From Candidatus Scalindua sediminis (GTDB lineage Bacteria; Planctomycetota; Brocadiia; Brocadiales; Scalinduaceae): a DNA stretch of 64,000 nt. Made by a program: the position numbers and the translations under genes. Below, one piece after another: positions 8,619 to 16,625 of this stretch. The DNA lies in NCBI GenBank assembly GCA_008636105.1, contig VSDH01000008.1, positions 30,018 to 94,017 of the forward strand. Reading direction: 5' to 3'. Every line of letters begins with the position of its first letter. Position 1 is the first letter of the stretch. The notes beneath the pieces are model-generated. The model had not been told where the DNA came from. It did no database searches and worked only from the letters and a program-made list of their open reading frames with translations.

Positions 8619-8634
8619 TGGTGACTTATCTGCT
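8619..8634 (+). promoter_or_regulatory. Candidate sigma-54 promoter upstream of receiver-domain gene
   Basis: TGGTGACTTATCTGCT has GG and GC separated by exactly ten bases, the core requirement of a -24/-12 promoter. It lies 145 bp before the receiver gene at 8779 and overlaps a GTGAC/GTCAC inverted repeat. A sigma-54 activator is encoded 3.5 kb upstream. Confidence 0.35.
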
Positions 8635-8778
8635 GTCACTCGATCAGTCTCCGCTTTCATGTTTACATATTCCATTTTATGTTTCTCCGCGTTTTTTTCA
8701 TTTAAAAAGTAGAAAAAGTTTTTGAAAGGAAGGTAATTTCTCTACACACTAACGTGTATAGTATTCTTACCCAGGATA

Positions 8779-9141
8779 ATGAAAAAAAAGATTCTTATAA
8801 TTGATGACGAAGAAACCATCAGATTTACCATTAGAATAATTCTTTCAAAAGAAGGGTGTGAGGTTTCTACTGCCAATGGGTATTATGAGGCATTAGACAT
8901 AATGGCTAAAAGGGATTTCGATTTGATATTTACGGATGTAATGCTGGAAGGCAAAACGGGACTTGATATCTTGCGAGAAGCAAAAAAACAAAATTCAGCT
9001 TGTCCTGTGGTTTTATTTACGGGATACCCAAATATAGAGTCTGAATCTGAAGCATTTCGCCTGGGCGCTTATGATTACATACCTAAACCGGTAACGAAGG
9101 ACAAATTATTACATATAGTCAATACGATTTTACATACTTAG
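8779..9141 (+). CDS. Stand-alone receiver domain, paralogue of the sigma-54 regulator's REC
   Basis: The 120-residue receiver has D9/D10, phospho-acceptor D53 (IFTDVMLEGKTG), switch Thr in LFTGYPN and Lys in YIPKP. It closely resembles residues 1-118 of the sigma-54 regulator at 3410: both share [33 protein letters not shown] and LLHIV, with matching DNA in places. It ends directly after the receiver (HT-stop) without PAS, AAA+ or DNA-binding domains. It may be a duplicated receiver acting as a phosphate sink or decoy for the kinase at 1014. The ribosome-binding site is weak (AGGA three bases before the ATG). Confidence 0.85.
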   Translation: MKKKILIIDDEETIRFTIRIILSKEGCEVSTANGYYEALDIMAKRDFDLIFTDVMLEGKTGLDILREAKKQNSACPVVLFTGYPNIESESEAFRLGAYDYIPKPVTKDKLLHIVNTILHT

Positions 9142-9690
9142 ATAACTCTTAATACAGTAATTTCGATGGACTAAGTAGGATACAGGAACTTGTTATAAAG
9201 TTAAAAGATTTTTAAAGAAACCCCAATTTTTGTATACCCGTAATCTCCAAGAAAACTTTACCATAGGATGTAACCTTTGAAAAAATTGAGCCGTGTGAAG
9301 TTCTGCTTTTGTTTGCGTTTCTAGAGGAGCAAATACTTAGCATCCTCCCATACTTAGTTAAAATGTTATTTTTTACTATAATTTTGTTTTCCTTAAAAAT
9401 GCCGGTAATTTATTCGTCTGTTTGTAAAATATTTTCTTACATAATAAAAACAACATTTATAGGGATGTGTTCAAAATATGATAAAATCCGAATTGCAGTC
9501 ATATGAGTTGGGAACTGTACTAGTTCCTTAATTCAGGAAATCCGCTATTATCGGGACAAGAATCCTGATGATGCTTTCAAGCAGTCTGAAAACATCATTT
9601 GTGCTAATAGATGCTCCCAGGAGATATTTTTCTGCAATAGCGATATAAGCTGCAACGGGAAGGGATATTTTTAAGAAGGGGGTGATACAT
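9142..9690. other. Intergenic stretch with possible gene remnants
   Basis: No intact gene is supported. On the minus strand, about 9528-9675 encodes a frame that reads like the C-terminal end of a membrane protein (SLPVAAYIAIAEKYLLGA ... LLESIIRILVPIIADFLN). It has no proper start, because its N-terminal extension runs antisense through the DUF1540 gene. I treat it as a possible remnant only. On the plus strand a hydrophobic TTG-initiated frame at 9309-9506 has no ribosome-binding site. Confidence 0.3.
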
Positions 9691-9978
9691 ATGACAATGG
9701 AGATGCCAAAAATTTTAATGTGTGACGTGACAAATTGTGCATATAACAAGAACAGTGAATGCCATGCAATGGCAATCACTGTGGGAGGTACTCACCCTAT
9801 ATGCGATACCTTTCTGAATGTTCCCAAAAAGGGTGGGGTTTCAGATATGATTGGTGGCGTGGGCGCATGTAAAGAAGATGAGTGCAAGTTTAACCAATTG
9901 CTAGAATGTACGGCAGCAGGTATAAAAATTGGAATGCATAGCGATCATGCAGATTGCAAGACTTTTGCAGCTAGATAG
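9691..9978 (+). CDS. DUF1540 cysteine-rich protein, two repeats
   Basis: The 95-residue product contains two copies of the DUF1540 Cys pattern: CDVTNCAYNKNSECHAMAI..CDTF (about 11-43) and CKEDECKFNQLLECTAAGI..CKTF (about 58-92). Each repeat has four Cys and an internal I-x-V/I-G/x-strand, a presumed metal-binding fold of unknown function found in clostridia and many anaerobes. The ATG at 9691 is chosen over GTG 9682 because AAGGGGGTG is spaced correctly for 9691. Confidence 0.85.
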   Translation: MTMEMPKILMCDVTNCAYNKNSECHAMAITVGGTHPICDTFLNVPKKGGVSDMIGGVGACKEDECKFNQLLECTAAGIKIGMHSDHADCKTFAAR

Positions 9979-10140
9979 TAACAACATCAATTCCAAGTGT
10001 GAAATTGTATTGTCGGGTTAACGTTTATTAATCCCTTCTCATTGCAGTTACTAATTGGAACACTAAAATTTTTCTTGGTGCAGTAATAAGGAAACAATGG
10101 ATATTGACTTATTTTTCGCTCTAGAAACCCCGTAACACAA

Positions 10141-10265
10141 GCCGCCTGAGGCGACTGCCTAAGGCACGACTTCTAGGTCAGACACCCGCCAGAACCCTGC
10201 CCGACCGATGGCAGGCGGGGATGTCGGGCTGGCAGTCGGGAAGCCAGGCTGCCACAGTGGGATAT
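10141..10265. repeat. GC-rich REP-like intergenic unit
   Basis: The stretch is much richer in GC than its surroundings and full of short inverted repeats (CCCGACC..GATGTCGGG; GCCGCCTGAGGCG). The string CCCGCCAGAA followed further on by TGTCGGGCTGGCAG also appears, inverted, at 62526-62572, and a related one at 60544-60612. It lies just past the era stop, within a 352-bp gap (9979-10330) without genes. Confidence 0.55.
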
Positions 10266-10330
10266 GGTACACAATGCGGTGTATACCAACCACTCTTGTC
10301 CCACGTGGTGTTCCATAAAGCTGTGAAGCT

Positions 10331-11233
10331 TCACTTATACCCAAAGCGTTTTAACGCTGCTTCATCCTTTCGCCAGTTTTTGCTAACCTTGACCCACAGG
10401 TCCAGATAAACCTTCTTGCCTAAGAGTTCCTGAACACCTTCTCGTGATTTTGTTCCTATTTCCTTTAACATTTGTCCACGTCCACCGACAATAATCAACT
10501 TATGAGTAGGCTTTTCCACATATATCGTTGCAGCAATATAGACAAGTTTATCACTTCTCGGAGTAAACTCATTTATCACCACAGCCACTCCATGAGGCAC
10601 TTCCTGCCTTGCAAAGATGAGCACCTGTTCCCGAATGAGCTCTGCAATTGTCAACTTTTCCTGCTGGTCTGTGATAGTACCCTCAGGGTAGTAAGCAGGG
10701 CTTTCCGGCAATAGTCCAAGTATCTTATCTACCAGTGTCGGAATATTTATCTTGGTTATGGCTGAAACAGCAACACCGCCCTTAAAGTCTCCAAGTTTTT
10801 TATATTCTTCGATACGGCCTTCAAGATGAGAGATGTCGGAGATATCTATCTTATTAGCCACCAGCAAGATATCCTTCTTAAGAGAACGTAACAATTGTGC
10901 GGCTCGTTTGTCGTCACTATGTGGTGGAGTAGTACTATCCACCACGAATAAGACTACGTCCGCATCTCTGAGACAAGTGCGTGCTGACTTTATCAGATAT
11001 TCGTCTAACCTTTGCTTTGGCTTTAATATCCCCGGTGTATCAAGAAATACGATTTGCCCATTTTCAACCTCACATACTCCCATTATCCTATTGCGTGTCG
11101 TCTGAGGTCTTGGCGTAACGATTGCTACCTTTTCACCAACAAGTGTATTGAGCAACGTTGACTTGCCTACATTAGGCCGACCCCACATCGTTACAAATCC
11201 GGACTTATATTTTTTAGAAGTTTCCTCTGTCAT
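10331..11233 (-). CDS. era: GTPase Era
   Basis: Era is an essential GTPase that binds the 3' end of 16S rRNA and assists small-subunit assembly. The 300-residue length is typical. Visible are G1 GRPNVGKST (18-26), a G2 region (TTRNRIMG), G3 DTPG (65-68), G4 NKID, G5 SAI, and a C-terminal KH-like domain (about 205-295) with GGRGQMLKEIGTKSREG. A MITE-like element sits between its start and the carbamate kinase gene upstream, so a shared transcript is uncertain. Confidence 0.96.
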   Translation of the reverse strand: MTEETSKKYKSGFVTMWGRPNVGKSTLLNTLVGEKVAIVTPRPQTTRNRIMGVCEVENGQIVFLDTPGILKPKQRLDEYLIKSARTCLRDADVVLFVVDSTTPPHSDDKRAAQLLRSLKKDILLVANKIDISDISHLEGRIEEYKKLGDFKGGVAVSAITKINIPTLVDKILGLLPESPAYYPEGTITDQQEKLTIAELIREQVLIFARQEVPHGVAVVINEFTPRSDKLVYIAATIYVEKPTHKLIIVGGRGQMLKEIGTKSREGVQELLGKKVYLDLWVKVSKNWRKDEAALKRFGYK

Positions 11234-11253
11234 ATAGTCAATCTCATTACTTG

Positions 11254-11422
11254 AACCTAAATTGAGCGATTTTATATTTCATGTCAATGTAGTTGTCCGC
11301 CTAGGCGGACGTTTCCCATCATCTGATGAGTTTATGACAATTTCATGTAAGTTACGCAACCCTTCGATACGCTCAGGGCAGGCTCTGAAGGTTGCGGCTA
11401 CAAAAATTGCTCAATTTAGGTT
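11254..11422. repeat. MITE-like element, copy 2 (169 bp)
   Basis: Terminal inverted repeats of about 20 bp, AACCTAAATTGAGCGATTTT at 11254-11273 and its complement at 11402-11422, differ at one or two positions. They match the ends of copy 1 at 6587-6722, while the interiors differ. The interior includes a perfect 16-bp palindrome GTCCGCCTAGGCGGAC (11295-11310). The element fills the gap between era and carbamate kinase. Confidence 0.7.
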
Positions 11423-11454
11423 GAAATATTTTAATCCGAAATTTTAAATGTGAT

Positions 11455-12408
11455 TTACGGAATTATCCTTGTACCTGCTTTTCCTGCAATGGCTTCCCTG
11501 ACTTTATCTATAGCGGTGATGTAGACAGTGTCACCACCTTCTTTTAAGAAGTTGATTGCTGCCTGAATCTTGGGTCCCATACTGCCGGCAGGAAACTGCC
11601 CTTCAGCCAGATATTCCTCTGCCTCTTTAACAGTAATTGTATCAAGAGGTCTCTGGTTTGGCTCACCAAAATTTACATATACTTTATCCACACCAGTAAG
11701 CATCATCAAGTAATTGGCCTTTATATTCAGGGCCAGCACACTCGAAGCAAGATCCTTATCTATAACTACGTCCACGCCTTCTAAAGCCCCGTCTTCTTTC
11801 GAGATTACGGGTATTCCACCACCTCCTGCGGCAATAACGATCTCACCGGCCTCCAGGAGTCTTTTGACTGATTCATCTTCTATAATCTTAAGAGGTACAG
11901 GTGAGGCTACTACCCTTCGATACCCTCTATGACTATCTTCAATCATCTTCCAACCCCTTTCCCTGGTGTATTTCTTTGCTTCTTCTTCAGTGAAGAAAGG
12001 GCCTATTGGTTTCGTTGGATTTTTAAAGGCGTTGTCATCTTTATCAACTACCACTTGAGTTAGAATAGTCACAACACATTTTTTTATATGCTCTTTCTGC
12101 AAGCGATTGGCCAGTGTTTGTTGTATCATGTAACCGATCGTGCCTTCAGTATCAGCCACACACATCCCCAACGGAAGCTCAGGAACTATGCCATGGCTTA
12201 ATTCTACCATTAATAGCATGTTTCCTACCTGAGGTCCGTTACCGTGTGTTATTACGACCTCGAATCCTTTTTTTATACAGTAGATTATGCCCTCAACGCT
12301 TTTCTGTGTATTTGCAAATTGTTCCTGTATGGTTCCCTTCTCACCATCCTGTATAAGCGCATTTCCACCTAAAGCTACTACAATAATTTTTTTTCTAGTC
12401 TTTGACAT
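11455..12408 (-). CDS. arcC: Carbamate kinase
   Basis: This kinase transfers phosphate between carbamoyl phosphate and ADP to give ATP, CO2 and ammonia, or the reverse. At 317 residues it has the amino-acid-kinase fold with the family motifs VVALGGNAL, THGNGPQVG, a Gly-rich AAGGGGIPV loop, DKDLAS and the C-terminal GSMGPKIQAA. The neighbour upstream is a cyclic-2,3-DPG-synthetase-like protein, a pairing also seen elsewhere. No ornithine carbamoyltransferase or arginine deiminase lies in this window. Confidence 0.95.
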   Translation of the reverse strand: MSKTRKKIIVVALGGNALIQDGEKGTIQEQFANTQKSVEGIIYCIKKGFEVVITHGNGPQVGNMLLMVELSHGIVPELPLGMCVADTEGTIGYMIQQTLANRLQKEHIKKCVVTILTQVVVDKDDNAFKNPTKPIGPFFTEEEAKKYTRERGWKMIEDSHRGYRRVVASPVPLKIIEDESVKRLLEAGEIVIAAGGGGIPVISKEDGALEGVDVVIDKDLASSVLALNIKANYLMMLTGVDKVYVNFGEPNQRPLDTITVKEAEEYLAEGQFPAGSMGPKIQAAINFLKEGGDTVYITAIDKVREAIAGKAGTRIIP

Positions 12409-12524
12409 TTTATAAACAATATTATGTACGCTAGATCCTCAAGGATAAGTCTTTATCGAGCATCGAGTATCAGATAGTTATTCTAATCGTGAAGCGGAGC
12501 TAATTAGTATCTGTTGAGGAAACA

Positions 12525-12720
12525 CAGTATTGTCACCCTGAACTCGTTTCAGGGTCTCTTGACATCTTGATATATATAGATTCTGAAATCCCTGCCTTGC
12601 CGGCAGACAGGGGAGATCCTGAAAGAGATGCTGAAATAAATTCAGCATGACAGAAAGCGAAGAGCTCAGCCCCCACAGCTTGCTAGCTTGCGAAGCGCAA
12701 GCGAGCAAGCTATGGGGGTA
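12525..12720. repeat. Dispersed repeat, inverted partner of 26600-26810
   Basis: The 62 bases at 12612-12673 are exactly the reverse complement of 26627-26688; further partial matches (TTTCAGAATCTATATAT; AGAGACCCTGAA) extend the relation on one side. A long hairpin follows at about 12670-12718 (CCCCCACAGCTTGCTAGC with its near-complement). In translation the repeat gives the meaningless string SVMLNLFQHLFQ. It occupies the 368-bp gap between carbamate kinase and its upstream neighbour. Confidence 0.75.
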
Positions 12721-12776
12721 AAAATGACATTTTTTGGGCATTTAAGCTTTCCACAACAGATACTAATTAAGTAATG

Positions 12777-14093
12777 CTATTTAATAAGCTCTTTTATCAT
12801 TTCCTTCAACCCTGGTTTGCTTATCTCCTTAAGTTCGTATTTTGCCCTCACAACGGGTTTGTTTATCTTAATTCTTCTACTTAAATCGATTGGGGTACCT
12901 ATGATAACGGTATCACAATCTGTTTGATTAATAGTTTCTTCAAGTTCAAGGATTTGTTTCTGATCATATCCCATAGCCGGTAAAAGATTACCAATGCCAG
13001 GATACTTTTTGAATGTTTCTCTTATACTTCCGACTGCAAACGGTCTTGGATCAACAAGGGTAGAAGAGCCATGTTCCTGTGCTGCTATTACGGCAGCGCC
13101 ATAAGCCATTCCACCATGAGTTACCGTTGGCCCGTCCTCTACGGCAAGGACCTTGCGGTCCTTTATGATTTCGGAATCTGCGACCATAATATTCAATGAT
13201 GCGTCAATTACGGTTGCCTTTGGATTTGCCTTTTTTATGTTGTCTTTTACTATGTTGATGTTTTTAACGTCAGCAGTTTCTTCCTTGCTTATGATTACGA
13301 TGTTAGCGAGTATAAGGTTGGACTCCCCGGGATAAAACGTTACTTCATGCCCCGGTCTATGGGGATCTACAAGGGTTATGTGAACGTCAGGTTTAAAAAA
13401 GGGCAGATCATTGTTCCCCCCATCCCAGATGACTATCTCGGCTTCACCTTCAGCCTTTCTTAATATGGCCTCATAATCAACGCCTGCGTAGACGACCGTG
13501 CCCTGTTCGATGTGAGGTTCGTATTCTTCCATCTCTTCAATAGTACAGTTGTGCGTGACAAGGTCTCCGTAGGTTTCGAAGCGTTGAACCCTTTGCCTTA
13601 TCAAATCTCCATAAGGCATAGGATGACGGACAACCACAACCTTTTTCCCTAATTCCTCTAATATCTGACATATCTTCCTTGTTGTTGCGCTCTTCCCACA
13701 TCCAGTTCTCACGGCACACACTGCAATAACGGGTACTTTACTCTTCAGCATTGTTTGTTCAGCACCCAGAATAACAAAACTAGCACCCGCAGCCTGTACC
13801 TCGCTTGCCTTATGCATTACGTATTCATGAGAAACATCGCTATAGGAAAAGACTACTTCATCAACATTGTGTTCTTTGATAAGTGCTGTTAATTCACTTT
13901 CACTATAAATCGGAATACCGTTGGGGTACAATCTACCCCCAAGTTCGGATGGAAATCTTCTATCAGTGATGTTTGGGATTTGAGTTGCCGTAAAGGCTAT
14001 GACATCATAATCCTCATTATCTTTAAAGAAGACATTGAAGTTATGGAAGTCCCTTCCTGCAGCACCCATTATTATGACTTTTCTTCTTTTCAT
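12777..14093 (-). CDS. Cyclic 2,3-diphosphoglycerate synthetase-like P-loop protein
   Basis: The 438-residue protein matches the family named after archaeal cyclic 2,3-diphosphoglycerate synthetase, which forms the intramolecular anhydride with ATP. The N-terminal part (1-120) is Rossmann-like (KVIIMGAAGRDFHNFN). A P-loop follows (AVRTGCGKS, about 127-135), then a segment with IWDGGNNDLPFFKPD and LVDPHRPGHE. Bacterial members are widespread beside carbamate kinase or carbamoyltransferase genes, and their real substrate is not settled, so the literal enzyme name should be used with care. A repeat-filled gap of 368 bp separates it from arcC. Confidence 0.8.
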   Translation of the reverse strand: MKRRKVIIMGAAGRDFHNFNVFFKDNEDYDVIAFTATQIPNITDRRFPSELGGRLYPNGIPIYSESELTALIKEHNVDEVVFSYSDVSHEYVMHKASEVQAAGASFVILGAEQTMLKSKVPVIAVCAVRTGCGKSATTRKICQILEELGKKVVVVRHPMPYGDLIRQRVQRFETYGDLVTHNCTIEEMEEYEPHIEQGTVVYAGVDYEAILRKAEGEAEIVIWDGGNNDLPFFKPDVHITLVDPHRPGHEVTFYPGESNLILANIVIISKEETADVKNINIVKDNIKKANPKATVIDASLNIMVADSEIIKDRKVLAVEDGPTVTHGGMAYGAAVIAAQEHGSSTLVDPRPFAVGSIRETFKKYPGIGNLLPAMGYDQKQILELEETINQTDCDTVIIGTPIDLSRRIKINKPVVRAKYELKEISKPGLKEMIKELIK

Positions 14094-14103
14094 CTTTTCA
14101 TCT

Positions 14104-14577
14104 TTATTTCAGCCTCGATATAAGTTCATCAATGTATTTAAGGTCTTCTCTATCCTTTGCGGTATTCCGGATGAGTTTAGTCCTCCTTAAATCAGCCAGG
14201 CTTGGAACATCTATCTTAAATTTACCCTTTTTAAAGACAGTTCTATTTTCATACATTTCTTCAAAAAACAAACTTCCACCCTTTACAGAATATCTTCTAG
14301 CCCTGAACACATCTACTTTAAGATTGTGCGCGTACAATGTTAATTTGAGTACCTTTTGAGGATCTGATGGTTCTATTTCCATATGAAACTTATGGGCAAT
14401 CTTGATAATCTTCTTTAAGTTATCCAGTTCAGGCGCAATATAAAAATCGTAGTCAAACGATTGTAGAGGTGCACCGTACTGTACAAGGGCTTGCCTTCCC
14501 ACAAGCAGGTATCTTACATCTTCCTTGTTCAAGGATTTAATAAAGTCAATTGGATCAACAAGGTTTTCGCGTTTCAC
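14104..14577 (-). CDS. Nucleotidyltransferase-fold protein, probable toxin-antitoxin or Abi component
   Basis: The 157 residues show a minimal nucleotidyltransferase pattern: a Gly-containing strand (YLLVGRQALVQYGAP), about ten residues, then DYDFYI, equivalent to the metal-binding D-x-D. A downstream SLADLRRTKLIRNTAKDREDLKYIDEL stretch is shared with AbiEii/MNT-like and DUF6036-type proteins. Its start overlaps the end of the XRE regulator gene by 23 bp. Such XRE-nucleotidyltransferase pairs often form toxin-antitoxin modules; here that is an inference. Confidence 0.65.
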   Translation of the reverse strand: MKRENLVDPIDFIKSLNKEDVRYLLVGRQALVQYGAPLQSFDYDFYIAPELDNLKKIIKIAHKFHMEIEPSDPQKVLKLTLYAHNLKVDVFRARRYSVKGGSLFFEEMYENRTVFKKGKFKIDVPSLADLRRTKLIRNTAKDREDLKYIDELISRLK

Positions 14578-14938
14578 TTAATAATCTCCTTGTAGCTCTA
14601 TTATTTATTTCGACAGCACGAATCTTTTGAATGGGATCAAGACGGCTAAACCAATCTATGTTTTCTCTTATCTCCTTTGCCTCTTCTTTAGAGATTTTTA
14701 CAACTGACTTTTTTACTTTATTCTTCCTTCCAGCCATAATTCTTAAAGATACATCAAGGCTTGCTCCTGTTAAGTTGGCAATCTTTTCCAATGTCTTTAG
14801 AGAATATCCAGCCTTACCCGATTCGAGGTGTGAAACCATCTTCTGGTTGATACCGAGAAGTTTGCCAAATTCGATCTGAGACATATTGAGTCGTGTTCTT
14901 ATTTTTGTTATATCACCAGCTATCTTACAATTTATCAT
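14555..14938 (-). CDS. XRE-family transcriptional regulator, probable antitoxin
   Basis: The 127-residue protein has a Cro/C1 helix-turn-helix at about 9-62 (ITKIRTRLNMSQIEFGKLLGINQKMVSHLESGK). A Lys-rich linker and a helical C-terminal half follow (IDWFSRLDPIQKIRAVEINNRATRRLL), which may bind the nucleotidyltransferase encoded by the overlapping downstream gene. A palindrome at 14998-15017, 60 bp upstream of its start, is a likely autoregulatory operator. Confidence 0.8.
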   Translation of the reverse strand: MINCKIAGDITKIRTRLNMSQIEFGKLLGINQKMVSHLESGKAGYSLKTLEKIANLTGASLDVSLRIMAGRKNKVKKSVVKISKEEAKEIRENIDWFSRLDPIQKIRAVEINNRATRRLLSETRKPC

Positions 14939-14997
14939 CGTTTTAGCGCCTTTTTAGGTACAAAAATAAATGTATAAAACAATATCATAGAATAATG

Positions 14998-15017
14998 ATA
15001 CTATTATTTAATAGTAT
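14998..15017. promoter_or_regulatory. Palindromic operator candidate upstream of the XRE gene
   Basis: ATACTATTATTTAATAGTAT has 9-bp perfect arms around a two-base centre. It lies about 60 bp before the XRE start, in the 313-bp AT-rich gap 14939-15251 that separates this pair from the divergent M16 peptidase genes. Nearby ATATCATAGAATAATGATA forms a second, weaker dyad. The form fits autoregulation by the XRE protein. Confidence 0.45.
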
Positions 15018-15251
15018 TATCAACCTTTATTTTTAGATATATTAATAAAAATATCATTAATTTATTCAACCTCTTAGAATAAGGGTTCATATTTACTTTT
15101 TAAACGAGGATTAATATTTAAAATCCACTTGCCTTGATTCTAGATTGAGAATACAATTGCTACTATTACCTGAGGGTTCTAAAGATGATAATTCCCTGAA
15201 AGGCACTTTTACAAATATATTTTTTACAAGTTAATAAAATATAGTGATATA

Positions 15252-16604
15252 ATGTTGAGGTTTTCCATATTATACCTTCTTATTATTTCATGTTTACTCC
15301 TGTTTATGCATACCTCAACCGCTACACAAATAGAACTAGACCTGAAGGAACATCGTCTGAAAAACGGTTTAAGATTACTCATGAATGAGGACCACTCATC
15401 CCCCATCATAAGCTTCCAGGTCTGGTATCACGTAGGTTCAATAAACGAGAGTCCTGGTATAACGGGTATCTCACATCTGTTTGAACACATGATGTTCAAA
15501 GGTTCAAAAAACGTAGAGCCTGAGGAACACAGCAGAATTATCCAACTAAATGGTGGTACAGATAACGCCTTCACTACAGAAGATGTTACCGCTTACTTCG
15601 AGAACCTGCCCAGCTCCAAGCTTGAATTGGCCGCAAGATTGGAGGCGGACAGGATGGCACACCTTCACCTTACGGCAGAAACCCTGGCATCTGAAAGGCA
15701 GGTAGTAAAGGAAGAGAGACGGTTAAGGGTAGATAACTCACTCTTTGGTAAACTTTCTGAGGGGCTATACTCAACCGCCTTTATCAAACACCCCTATCGC
15801 TGGCCCGTGATCGGGTGGATGCCAGACCTGAATACCATGAGTTTAGATGACTGCAAGGCCTTCTACCGTTCTCACTACGCACCAGATAACGCTACCATCA
15901 TAGTACTTGGAGACATAGACCCCCAGGAAACTATATCCACGATAGAGAAATATTTTGGACATTTCCCTCCCGCAGGTCGTTCCGAAGTGGTAATCCCCAT
16001 CGAAACCTTACAAAAACAGGAAAGACAGAAAGACCTTTATGTTGATACCCAATTTCCCTGGCTTGCCGTTGCCTATCACGTGCCGGAGGCGGCCCACAGC
16101 GACATCCAGGCTTTAGAACTAATAGGAAACGTACTCACGGAGGGGCATAGCTCCAGACTCTACCGGAAAATAATCTACGAGGACCAGGCAGCCTTATCCG
16201 TCTTTGCCTCGGTGGACGGGAAAAAGGATCCAGGACTATTTATCATTACAGTCATGAATATAAAGCAGGTACATACACCGGAGAAAATGACTTCGATAAT
16301 CAATGAAAGCCTGGAAAAACTCAAGACAGAATCAGTAACGGAACGTGAACTTGAAAAGGCGAGAAACCAAATAGAAACAGACCTCATCTTTGGCCTACAG
16401 ACAAACTTCGTTAGAGGCATACGGATAGGTTTTAGCCTGACAATGACTGGTGACCCATTAAGGTTTATAAAAGATTTGGATAAGTACCGCAGTACAACTG
16501 CGGATGATATAAAAAGAGTAGCAAAGAAATATTTTACCCAGGAGAATAGAACCGTAGTAAGGCTACTGCCCAAGGAAGAATCACAAGATAAATCTGCAAG
16601 ATGA
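15252..16604 (+). CDS. M16 zinc peptidase, catalytic subunit
   Basis: The 450-residue protein begins with a hydrophobic export signal (about 4-22), so it should act in the periplasm or at the membrane. It is an M16 (pitrilysin/insulinase-type) peptidase: H75-x-x-E78-H79 (HLFEH) binds zinc, and E155, exactly 76 residues later, is the third ligand. The second half has the usual non-catalytic M16 domain. The ATG has no clear ribosome-binding site. It pairs with the non-catalytic homologue that starts 21 bp downstream, forming a probable heterodimer. Confidence 0.93.
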   Translation: MLRFSILYLLIISCLLLFMHTSTATQIELDLKEHRLKNGLRLLMNEDHSSPIISFQVWYHVGSINESPGITGISHLFEHMMFKGSKNVEPEEHSRIIQLNGGTDNAFTTEDVTAYFENLPSSKLELAARLEADRMAHLHLTAETLASERQVVKEERRLRVDNSLFGKLSEGLYSTAFIKHPYRWPVIGWMPDLNTMSLDDCKAFYRSHYAPDNATIIVLGDIDPQETISTIEKYFGHFPPAGRSEVVIPIETLQKQERQKDLYVDTQFPWLAVAYHVPEAAHSDIQALELIGNVLTEGHSSRLYRKIIYEDQAALSVFASVDGKKDPGLFIITVMNIKQVHTPEKMTSIINESLEKLKTESVTERELEKARNQIETDLIFGLQTNFVRGIRIGFSLTMTGDPLRFIKDLDKYRSTTADDIKRVAKKYFTQENRTVVRLLPKEESQDKSAR

Positions 16605-16625
16605 AATATTGCGTATATTAGATTT

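Noticed and set aside
9528..9779. Minus-strand ORF of 83 codons with a membrane-like C-terminus
   Set aside because: Its N-terminal part is antisense to the well-supported DUF1540 gene, so at most the last ~48 codons could be a remnant.
10159..10409. Short ORFs on both strands past the end of era
   Set aside because: They are produced by the GC-rich repeat and by antisense of era.
12478..12741. Minus-strand ORF of 87 codons
   Set aside because: Its translation (SVMLNLFQHLFQ, KRVQGD) is the product of a dispersed non-coding repeat.
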